Source of the DNA: Massilia sp. UBA2709
Lineage (GTDB): Bacteria > Pseudomonadota > Gammaproteobacteria > Burkholderiales > Burkholderiaceae_D
Assembly: GCA_002354135.1 (NCBI GenBank)
Contig: DEKZ01000110.1
Span: 1-9,674 of the forward strand
Direction: 5' to 3'
DNA: 9,674 bases
The position numbers and the translations under genes were made by a program. The notes beneath the pieces are model-generated. The model was not told the DNA's origin. It saw nothing but the letters and a program-made list of their open reading frames with translations, and did no database searches. Shown piece by piece: positions 1 through 4,965 of the stretch. Position 1 is the first letter of the stretch. Each line of letters opens with the position of its first letter.

Positions 1-475
1 TGTCGCCGAACTTGATCTCGTCGGTGACGACGGTGTCGTTCTCGTTGATGATCGGGACCACGCCCAGGCGCAGCAGGGTCGTGAGGGTGGCGCGCGCGTT
101 CAGGTAGCGTTCGCGGTCGGCCAGGTCGGCGTGGGTCAGCAGCACCTGGGCGGTCTTCACGCCGTGGGCGGCGAAGCTGGTTTCGTAGATCTGGGCCAGG
201 CCCATCTGGCCGACGGCGGCGCAGGCCTGCAGTTCGTGGATGTCGTGCGGCCGGGCGGCCATGCCCAGGCGCAGCATGCCTTCGGCGATCGCGCCGGAGC
301 TGACCAGGACCACTTCCTTGCCGAGGCTGCGCAAGGCGGCGATCTGCGCGGCCCAGCGCGCGATCGCGCCGTGGTCGAGGCCGCGGCCTTCGTTGGTGAC
401 AAGGGAGGAGCCGACCTTGACGATGATGCGGCCGGCTTGCTGAATCACGGAATGCGCGGAATGCACGGAACTCAT
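1..475 (-). CDS. proB: Glutamate 5-kinase, N-terminal part (runs off the left edge)
   Basis: ATP-dependent phosphorylation of L-glutamate to glutamyl 5-phosphate, the first and feedback-controlled step of proline synthesis in the cytosol. The first 158 residues are visible; the family is usually about 370 residues, so the rest of the amino-acid kinase domain and any C-terminal PUA domain lie outside. Visible motifs are RIIVKVGSSLVTNEG (residues 16-30, nucleotide-binding glycine loop), VLVSSGAIAEGM (56-67), the AVGQMGLAQIYE helix (87-98) and PIINENDTV (141-149), the family signature around the glutamate site, followed by EIKFGD at the edge. The ATG start at 475 overlaps the TGA stop of the upstream membrane-protein gene by four bases (ATGA), so translation is probably coupled. 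The residues before IIVKVGS form an ordinary short leader. Identity is clear; only completeness is unknown. Confidence 0.95.
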   Translation of the reverse strand, partial: MSSVHSAHSVIQQAGRIIVKVGSSLVTNEGRGLDHGAIARWAAQIAALRSLGKEVVLVSSGAIAEGMLRLGMAARPHDIHELQACAAVGQMGLAQIYETSFAAHGVKTAQVLLTHADLADRERYLNARATLTTLLRLGVVPIINENDTVVTDEIKFGD

Positions 476-906
476 GGCGAAAGCCTCTTTTCCCGGGGAC
501 GCAAGGCCAGCAGGGCCAGGCCCGCCAGCAACTCGATCCCGCTTACGATGAACAAGGACCCATGCGGCAGGCCGATCGCGAATGCCGCGACCAGGCGCCC
601 GGCCGGTTGGGCCAGCAGGAACAATGCAACGAGGTCGCCGAGGATGGGCTGGTCGCCCCGCCTTGCCGCCAGCAGAGCCAGCCCCGCGGTGGCGAGACGC
701 ACTCCGACATAGATGGCGTAGAACTGGCTGTAGCCGTTCACGCCAACGAGAAACAGGCCCATGGCGGTCGCGACCCGGTCGGGGTCGAGCATGGCCACGA
801 GCGCCGCCAGCGAACTGGCGGTAGCGATCAATTGCAGCAACTGGGCACGGGCCCAGGCGCGTGTGAAGCCGTGTCGCTTGCCGATGATCGGATCCTTAGT
901 CTTCAA
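472..906 (-). CDS. Small four-helix membrane protein, DUF4345-like
   Basis: A 144-residue hydrophobic protein with about four predicted membrane helices (roughly residues 21-40, 62-81, 88-112 and 117-136), a basic N-terminus and an Arg/Lys-rich tail (RPREKRLSP). The pattern YAIYVGVRLATAGLALL followed by AGRLVAAFAIGLPHG resembles small DUF4345-type membrane proteins, which have no established function; I assign it by resemblance only. The proposed start is TTG at 906, lying 11 bases inside the obgE 3' end. No clear Shine-Dalgarno is seen, so initiation probably depends on ribosomes finishing obgE. The next in-frame ATG (residue 39) would remove the first helix, which argues for the upstream start. 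The stop overlaps the proB start as ATGA. The position between obgE and proB suggests co-transcription, not a shared function. Confidence 0.75.
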   Translation of the reverse strand: MKTKDPIIGKRHGFTRAWARAQLLQLIATASSLAALVAMLDPDRVATAMGLFLVGVNGYSQFYAIYVGVRLATAGLALLAARRGDQPILGDLVALFLLAQPAGRLVAAFAIGLPHGSLFIVSGIELLAGLALLALRPREKRLSP

Positions 907-2011
907 GGATCTTGAAGCGGGGATCGTCCGGATCGATCGAATTGATGCCGCGCGCTTCCTCGGTCATCTGGGTCGTTTCGTCCACGCGTACTTCAGTCGC
1001 GCGCTTCTCTTCCAGGTGCAGGTAGATCGCATTGATCAGCTCCTGGCAGCCTTCGCGACTCAAAGCCGAGATCTCGAAGACCGGGCCCTTCCAGGCCATC
1101 TTCTTGATGAAATCCTTGACCTTCTTCTTGCGCTCTTCTTCCGGCAGCATGTCGAGCTTGTTCAGCACGAGCCAGCGCGGCTTGTTCAGCAGCTCTTCGT
1201 CGTACTTCTCGAGCTCCTTGATCAGGGCCTTGGCTTCCTTCACCGGATCGACCGTCGCTTCGAACGGCGCCAGGTCGACGATGTGCAGCAGCAGGCCGGT
1301 GCGCGACAGGTGGCGCAGGAACTGGTGGCCCAGGCCCGCGCCTTCGGCCGCGCCCTCGATCAGGCCCGGAATGTCGGCGATCACGAAGCTCTTCGCGTGC
1401 GAGACGCGCACCACGCCGAGGTTCGGATGCAGGGTCGTGAACGGGTAGTCGGCGATCTTCGGCTTGGCGTTCGAGACGGCGGTGATGAAGGTCGACTTGC
1501 CGGCGTTCGGCATACCCAGCAGGCCTACGTCGGCCAGCACCTTCAGTTCCAGGCGCAGCTCGCGGCGTTCGCCTGGTTTACCGTCGGTCTTCTGGCGCGG
1601 CGCGCGGTTGGTCGAGGTCTTGAAGTGGATGTTGCCCCAGCCGCCCTCGCCGCCCTTGGCGAGCAGTTCGGTCTGGCCGTGCTCGGTCAGGTCGGCGATG
1701 ATTTCGCCGTTCACGTTATCGACGATCAGTGTACCGACCGGCATGCGCAGGACCACGTCTTCCGCGCCCTTGCCGTAGCAGTCCGAGCCGCGGCCGGCTT
1801 CGCCGTTGCGCGCGGTGTGCACTTTCGAATAACGAAAGTCGACCAGGGTGTTGATGTTGCGATCGGCAACCGCCCAGATCGAGCCGCCCTTGCCGCCGTC
1901 GCCGCCGTCGGGTCCGCCGAATGGGCGGAACTTCTCGCGACGGAACGAGGCGCACCCGTTGCCGCCGTCGCCGGCGATGACTTCAATTCTTGCTTCGTCG
2001 ATAAACTTCAT
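896..2011 (-). CDS. obgE: Obg-family ribosome assembly GTPase (ObgE/CgtA)
   Basis: Essential GTPase that binds the 50S subunit, acts in late ribosome assembly and links to stringent control. The protein has 371 residues. The glycine-rich Obg fold occupies about residues 1-158 (GDGGNGCASFRREKF, then GGPDGGDGGKGGS). The G domain follows: P-loop GMPNAGKS (166-173), switch I YPFTTLHPNLG (189-199), DIPG (213-216), NKLD (284-287) and SAL (315-317). A short acidic C-terminal tail ends PRFKILED, as in gammaproteobacterial and betaproteobacterial Obg proteins. I chose the ATG at 2011 because MKFIDEARIEV is the conserved N-terminus; the reading frame stays open 28 codons further upstream, but that extension runs through the inverted repeat and looks non-coding. 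The ribosome-binding site is weak (GGCGG). A terminator and an inverted repeat separate it from rpmA, so it may have its own promoter. Confidence 0.97.
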   Translation of the reverse strand: MKFIDEARIEVIAGDGGNGCASFRREKFRPFGGPDGGDGGKGGSIWAVADRNINTLVDFRYSKVHTARNGEAGRGSDCYGKGAEDVVLRMPVGTLIVDNVNGEIIADLTEHGQTELLAKGGEGGWGNIHFKTSTNRAPRQKTDGKPGERRELRLELKVLADVGLLGMPNAGKSTFITAVSNAKPKIADYPFTTLHPNLGVVRVSHAKSFVIADIPGLIEGAAEGAGLGHQFLRHLSRTGLLLHIVDLAPFEATVDPVKEAKALIKELEKYDEELLNKPRWLVLNKLDMLPEEERKKKVKDFIKKMAWKGPVFEISALSREGCQELINAIYLHLEEKRATEVRVDETTQMTEEARGINSIDPDDPRFKILED

Positions 2012-2030
2012 GATGACCGCCAAAAAACGA

Positions 2031-2128
2031 TAGCGCCTAACAAAGCGCTCGGGGCAAGGCGCATTGTCGAAGACAGTACGCTGCGGCGAGATCATGCGAC
2101 GCCGCCATGAGTGCTTTGTTAGGCGCTA
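2031..2128. repeat. 98-base inverted repeat with 20-base arms between rpmA and obgE
   Basis: The arms at 2031-2050 and 2109-2128 are reverse complements at 19 of 20 positions; the one mismatch (G2047 opposite T2112) can pair as a G-U wobble in RNA. The 58-base spacer holds two smaller inverted repeats: TGTC/GACA at 2065-2075, and GCGGCG (2083-2088) with CGCCGC (2100-2105). Each arm also has a partial internal hairpin (AGCGC...GCGCT in the obgE-proximal arm). The innermost shared boxes are GCCTAAC (2035-2041) and GTTAGGC (2118-2124). On the minus strand the obgE-proximal arm is followed by a run of six T, so it could act as a terminator or attenuator in the obgE leader. No coding function is supported. 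Confidence 0.85.
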
Positions 2129-2154
2129 AAAAGGCCCTACCGTGGGCAGAGCCT
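2128..2154 (-). terminator. Intrinsic terminator of the rplU-rpmA transcript
   Basis: Read on the minus strand, a 7-base-pair stem (AGGCTCT at 2154-2148 pairing with AGGGCCT at 2138-2132, including one G-U pair) encloses a 9-base loop and is followed by TTTTT. It lies about 60 bases beyond the rpmA stop and just before the inverted repeat, and would end or weaken transcription into obgE. Confidence 0.65.
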
Positions 2155-2183
2155 CTTGATGGAAGGCTTGCGCCTTACAAGAT

Positions 2184-2202
2184 GCGCCGCTCGGGGCGGC
2201 GC
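2184..2202 (-). other. GC-rich hairpin just after rpmA
   Basis: GCGCCGC (2184-2190) and GCGGCGC (2196-2202) form a perfect 7-base-pair stem with a 5-base loop, 12 bases after the rpmA stop. On the minus strand the following sequence is ATCTTGT, which is not a true U tract. It is more likely an mRNA 3'-end stabiliser or a helper of the terminator downstream than a terminator itself. Confidence 0.45.
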
Positions 2203-2214
2203 TTGCATGCTTGA

Positions 2215-2487
2215 TTAAGCTGCGACTGCTTCGTTAGCGACGACGGTGACGTACTGCTTCGAACCGACGCCTTGCTTGACGAACTTGACCGTGCCGTTCA
2301 CCAGGGCGAACAGGGTGTGGTCCTTGCCGAGGCCGACGTTGACGCCCGGACGAACCTGGGTGCCACGCTGACGCACGATGATGCCGCCGGCGTTGATCGC
2401 CTGGCCGCCGTACACTTTCACGCCGAGGCGCTTGCTTTCTGAATCACGGCCGTTACGGGTAGTGCCGCCGCCTTTTTTGTGTGCCAT
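2215..2487 (-). CDS. rpmA: 50S ribosomal protein L27
   Basis: Large-subunit protein whose N-terminal tail reaches the peptidyl-transferase centre. The 90-residue length is normal for proteobacteria. The N-terminus MAHKKGGGTTRNGRDSESKR is the mature form with no cleavable Firmicutes-type prepeptide, followed by LGVKVYGGQ and the GGIIVRQRGT core. The ATG at 2487 has a good ribosome-binding site, AAGGAG, about eight bases upstream. It follows rplU by 40 bases in the near-universal rplU-rpmA pair and shares its promoter. Confidence 0.98.
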   Translation of the reverse strand: MAHKKGGGTTRNGRDSESKRLGVKVYGGQAINAGGIIVRQRGTQVRPGVNVGLGKDHTLFALVNGTVKFVKQGVGSKQYVTVVANEAVAA

Positions 2488-2527
2488 GGATGTACTCCTT
2501 GATGACTTTGAAAATTAGACCGGGCAA

Positions 2528-2839
2528 TTAGCCGTTGATCGAAACCACTTGGATTTCGGTGAAGTTCTGGCGGTGGCCTTGACGCTTCTGGTAGTGCTTA
2601 CGACGGCGCATCTTGAAGATACGAACCTTGTCGTGGCGACCGTGGGAAACGACCTTCACCAGAACCGTAGCACCTTCGACCAGCGGAGCACCAAACTTGA
2701 TGCTTTCGCCCGCGCCAACGGCGAGGACCTGATCGATCGTGAGTTCGGAACCAATGTCTGCCGGTATCTGTTCTACTTTGAGTTTTTCGCCAGCGACAAC
2801 TTTGTATTGCTTGCCACCGGTTTTTATGACCGCGTACAT
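2528..2839 (-). CDS. rplU: 50S ribosomal protein L21
   Basis: Large-subunit protein that binds 23S rRNA. It has 103 residues, the normal length. The family N-terminus MYAVIKTGGKQYKV is present, as are the basic stretch KVRIFKMRRRKHYQKRQGHR (RNA contact) and the C-terminal FTEIQVVSING. The ATG at 2839 is preceded by GAGG within a leader of about 70 bases from the promoter at 2918-2946. It is the first gene of the rplU-rpmA unit and is divergent from ispB. Confidence 0.98.
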   Translation of the reverse strand: MYAVIKTGGKQYKVVAGEKLKVEQIPADIGSELTIDQVLAVGAGESIKFGAPLVEGATVLVKVVSHGRHDKVRIFKMRRRKHYQKRQGHRQNFTEIQVVSING

Positions 2840-2917
2840 GATTGAAACCTCATCAAATGTTTAAAGAATTCCCGCCGGCGACTTGCGCTGGGCTGGTCTG
2901 ATGCCGGGGAACAGAGG

Positions 2918-2946
2918 ATTATACATGGATCGCCGGAACCCGTCAA
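2918..2946 (-). promoter_or_regulatory. Sigma-70-type promoter of rplU-rpmA
   Basis: On the minus strand, a -35 box TTGACG (2946-2941) and a perfect -10 box TATAAT (2923-2918) are separated by exactly 17 bases. Transcription would start near 2911, giving a leader of about 70 bases before rplU. This near-consensus match fits a highly expressed ribosomal protein operon. Confidence 0.85.
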
Positions 2947-3061
2947 AAGCCGGGGTCGGCGCTTGAAGAGCAGAAGCCGGAGTGTGGCACCCCGGCAACG
3001 ACACCCTACGGGAGGCATCGTCGGGACGGAAAAACGCTGGCTTTTCCTTACAGTTGGGCAA

Positions 3062-3093
3062 ATGGCACGGCTCATGCATGCTTGTCGTATAAT
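3062..3093 (+). promoter_or_regulatory. ispB: Possible ispB promoter
   Basis: A perfect TATAAT lies at 3088-3093, about 36 bases before the TTG start of ispB. The -35 region is poor: ATGGCA (3062-3067, 20-base spacing) or TGGCAC (3063-3068, 19-base spacing) are the best candidates. No other good -10 sits in the 289-base divergent gap on this strand. The -10 call is fair and the -35 is uncertain. Confidence 0.5.
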
Positions 3094-3128
3094 CGCCGCA
3101 CTCAACGCACACTTATTGCAGGTTCGCC

Positions 3129-4118
3129 TTGTCCGCCGCTACCCAACACGCCCAACAGAATCCATTTACCCAGACGATCGCCGACGACATGGCGGCGGTG
3201 AACACGGTGATCCGCCAGCGCCTGCAGTCCGACGTCAGCCTGGTCAACCAGATCTCCGAATACATCATCGGCGCCGGCGGCAAGCGCATCCGCCCCGTGC
3301 TGGTGCTGCTGCTGGCGAACGCCTACGGTTACTGCGGCACGGCGCACCACGAACTGGCGGCGGTGGTCGAATTCATCCACACCGCCACCCTGCTGCACGA
3401 CGACGTCGTCGACGAATCCTCGATGCGCCGCGGCCGCCAGACCGCCAACGCGCTGTTCGGCAATGCGGCCTCGGTGCTGGTCGGCGACTACCTGTACTCG
3501 CGCTCGTTCGAGATGATGACCAGCCTGGACAACATGCGCGTGATGCAGATCCTGTCGCGCGCCACCACCGTCATCGCGGAAGGCGAAGTGCTGCAACTGC
3601 TGAACATGCACGACCCGGACGTGACCCACGAGAGCTATCTCACCGTGATCCGCTCGAAGACCGCCAAGCTGTTCGAGGCCGCCGCCGAGCTCGGCGCCCT
3701 GATCGCCGGCGCCAACGACACCCAGATCGAAGCCGCCGGCGAATACGGCCGCTCGCTGGGCACCGCGTTCCAGCTGATCGACGATGTACTCGACTACGCC
3801 GGCGACGCCACCGAGATCGGCAAGAACGTCGGCGACGACCTGCGCGAAGGCAAGCCTACCCTGCCGCTGATCTACCTGATGGAACACGGCACCCCGGAGC
3901 AGCGCGAACTGGTGCGCACCTGCATCGAACAGGGCGACGAACAGCATTTCGACGCGGTGCTCGCCGCCGTGACCTCGAGCGGCGCGCTGGATTACACCCG
4001 CCGCGAAGCCGAGACCGCGGCCCGCCGCGCCGCCGAGGCCATCTCCGACCTGCCGGAGAGCGTCTACAAGCAGAGCCTGCTGCAATTGTGCAGCTTCGCT
4101 GTTGACAGGAACCATTAA
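3129..4118 (+). CDS. ispB: Long-chain polyprenyl (octaprenyl-type) diphosphate synthase
   Basis: Trans-prenyltransferase that adds isopentenyl diphosphate to farnesyl diphosphate to build the ubiquinone side chain. The protein has 329 residues, typical for the family. Visible motifs are GGKRIRP (50-56), the first Asp-rich motif LLHDDVVDESSMRRG (88-102), RSKTAKLFE (175-183), the second Asp-rich motif FQLIDDVLDY (214-223), and GKNVGDDLREGKPTLP (231-246). Small residues (Ala86, Thr87) four and five positions before the first motif fit a long-chain synthase rather than an FPP synthase; the exact chain length cannot be read from sequence. I take TTG at 3129 as the start because AGG lies upstream at suitable spacing and the residues before the first ATG (residue 21) look like normal family sequence; ATG at 3189 is the alternative. 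The last codons contain the -35 box of the following tRNA gene. Confidence 0.93.
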   Translation: MSAATQHAQQNPFTQTIADDMAAVNTVIRQRLQSDVSLVNQISEYIIGAGGKRIRPVLVLLLANAYGYCGTAHHELAAVVEFIHTATLLHDDVVDESSMRRGRQTANALFGNAASVLVGDYLYSRSFEMMTSLDNMRVMQILSRATTVIAEGEVLQLLNMHDPDVTHESYLTVIRSKTAKLFEAAAELGALIAGANDTQIEAAGEYGRSLGTAFQLIDDVLDYAGDATEIGKNVGDDLREGKPTLPLIYLMEHGTPEQRELVRTCIEQGDEQHFDAVLAAVTSSGALDYTRREAETAARRAAEAISDLPESVYKQSLLQLCSFAVDRNH

Positions 4119-4130
4119 GGCAACTATAGT
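4102..4130 (+). promoter_or_regulatory. Promoter of tRNA-Pro inside the ispB 3' end
   Basis: A perfect -35 TTGACA (4102-4107) and TATAGT (4125-4130) are separated by 17 bases. The -35 lies within the ispB coding sequence (stop at 4116-4118), and the -10 follows the stop. Transcription would start near 4137, about 36 bases before the tRNA. GC-rich discriminator-like sequence follows, as is common at stable-RNA promoters. Confidence 0.8.
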
Positions 4131-4141
4131 AATGCCTTCCC

Positions 4142-4164
4142 GAGATTTCGGTTTCCGAGATCTC
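4142..4164 (+). other. Hairpin in the tRNA-Pro leader
   Basis: GAGATTTCGG (4142-4151) and CCGAGATCTC (4155-4164) pair over 10 positions (one G-U) around a TTT loop, ending eight bases before the mature tRNA. No U tract follows, so it is unlikely to be an intrinsic terminator. It could help 5' leader processing, or protect the ispB mRNA end in read-through transcripts. Confidence 0.55.
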
Positions 4165-4172
4165 AAACACGT

Positions 4173-4249
4173 CGGGGTGTAGCTTAGCCCGGTAGAGCGC
4201 TACGTTCGGGACGTAGAGGCCGGAGGTTCGAATCCTCTCACCCCGACCA
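4173..4249 (+). tRNA. tRNA-Pro (anticodon CGG)
   Basis: A full cloverleaf of 77 bases. The acceptor stem CGGGGTG (4173-4179) pairs with CACCCCG (4239-4245); then comes discriminator A and an encoded CCA (4247-4249). The anticodon stem CTACG/CGTAG encloses the loop TTCGGGA, with anticodon CGG at 4207-4209, reading CCG proline codons, which are common in this GC-rich genome. The T arm carries GGTTCGAATCC. It has its own promoter upstream and a strong terminator downstream. Confidence 0.97.
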
Positions 4250-4275
4250 CAGAATTCGTGTTATCCAACACCATC

Positions 4276-4306
4276 AACAGCGGACAATTGTCCGCTGTTT
4301 TTGTTT
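4276..4306 (+). terminator. Intrinsic terminator of tRNA-Pro
   Basis: A near-perfect palindrome: AACAGCGGAC (4276-4285) and GTCCGCTGTT (4290-4299) form a 10-base-pair stem with an AATT loop, running into TTTTTGTTT (4298-4306). It is 27 bases after the CCA end and should isolate the tRNA from the flavin reductase gene, so the latter needs a promoter within 4307-4452. I see no convincing one there. Confidence 0.9.
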
Positions 4307-4452
4307 GTACCTCGTCCTCACGCGCTGTCACTGGCACCACGGCCAGGAAGTGCTCAGCAGCATTTCATATCCTCGTCCGCTTGTGGCGAATCAGCGCTGG
4401 CCTGAGCGGATGGGCTACGCTGGTCGTCAAGTCCACCAAGCCGGCCACGCCT

Positions 4453-4965
4453 ATGTCCGCACTTTGCGCCCTCCCCCCGGATTTCGACTCCACCTATTTC
4501 CGCAGCGCACTCTCGCAATTCGCCACCGGCGTCACGGTCGTCATCACCCGTGACGCGGACGGCGCGCTCCACGGCCTGACGGTCAATTCGTTCAGTTCGG
4601 TCTCGCTGGAGCCGCCGCTGGTGCTGTGGAGCCTGGCCAACAAGGCGCGCAGCATGCCGGCCTTCCAGGAATGCTCGCATTACATCATCAACGTGCTGGC
4701 CGAGCACCAGGTCGACCTGGCCCTGCGCTTCTCGCGCCAGGCCGAGAACCGTTTCGAGGCCCTCGCCTTCGAGACCTCGCGCACCGGCCTGCCCATCCTG
4801 GACGGCGCCGCCGCCTGGTTCGAATGCCAGAACCGCAGCCGCTACCAGGAAGGCGACCACGTCATCTTTGTCGGCCAGGTCGAGCGTTGCCAGATGAAAC
4901 CGAGCCGCATGCTCGGTTTCCTTGGCGGCCGCTTCCTTGCCATCCAACCGGGGGAGTCACTATGA
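4453..4965 (+). CDS. Flavin reductase-like FMN-binding split-barrel protein
   Basis: A 170-residue protein resembling the flavin reductase-like domain family (DIM6/NTAB type), whose members reduce FMN or FAD with NAD(P)H, often to feed a partner oxygenase. Seen directly: FRSALSQFATGVTVVITRD (16-34), the family core GLTVNSFSSVSLEPPLVLWSL (41-61), the INVLAEHQ segment (79-86), FEALAFETSRTGLPILDGA (101-119) and the terminal strand GDHVIFVGQV (134-143). Length is normal for a single-domain reductase. I chose the ATG at 4453 because homology begins just after it; upstream in-frame sequence to 4258 crosses the tRNA terminator and is not coding-like. There is no strong ribosome-binding site. The stop overlaps the next gene's ATG (ATGA), implying coupled translation with the MBL-fold protein. 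The substrate flavin and electron acceptor are unknown. Confidence 0.88.
   Translation: MSALCALPPDFDSTYFRSALSQFATGVTVVITRDADGALHGLTVNSFSSVSLEPPLVLWSLANKARSMPAFQECSHYIINVLAEHQVDLALRFSRQAENRFEALAFETSRTGLPILDGAAAWFECQNRSRYQEGDHVIFVGQVERCQMKPSRMLGFLGGRFLAIQPGESL

Noticed and set aside
761..2110. A 449-codon plus-strand open frame opposite obgE
   Set aside because: Antisense shadow; obgE on the minus strand has all five G motifs.
2107..2214. Plus-strand 35-codon frame starting ATG AGT GCT TTG in the inverted-repeat arm
   Set aside because: It has no ribosome-binding site, crosses the terminator and hairpin that belong to the minus strand, and gives a basic peptide with no family resemblance.
3102..4166. 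A 354-codon minus-strand open frame opposite ispB
   Set aside because: Gly/Ala/Val-rich antisense shadow of ispB, which carries both Asp-rich prenyltransferase motifs.
4173..4310. tRNA-Pro 3' end as an integration (att) site for a genomic island carrying the flavin reductase/MBL pair
   Set aside because: There is no integrase gene, no repeat of the tRNA 3' end in the window, and the following genes have the same GC-rich character as their neighbours.
4340..4370. Possible sigma-54 promoter starting TGGCAC upstream of the flavin reductase gene
   Set aside because: The required GC of the -12 element is not at the correct 10-base spacing after the GG.
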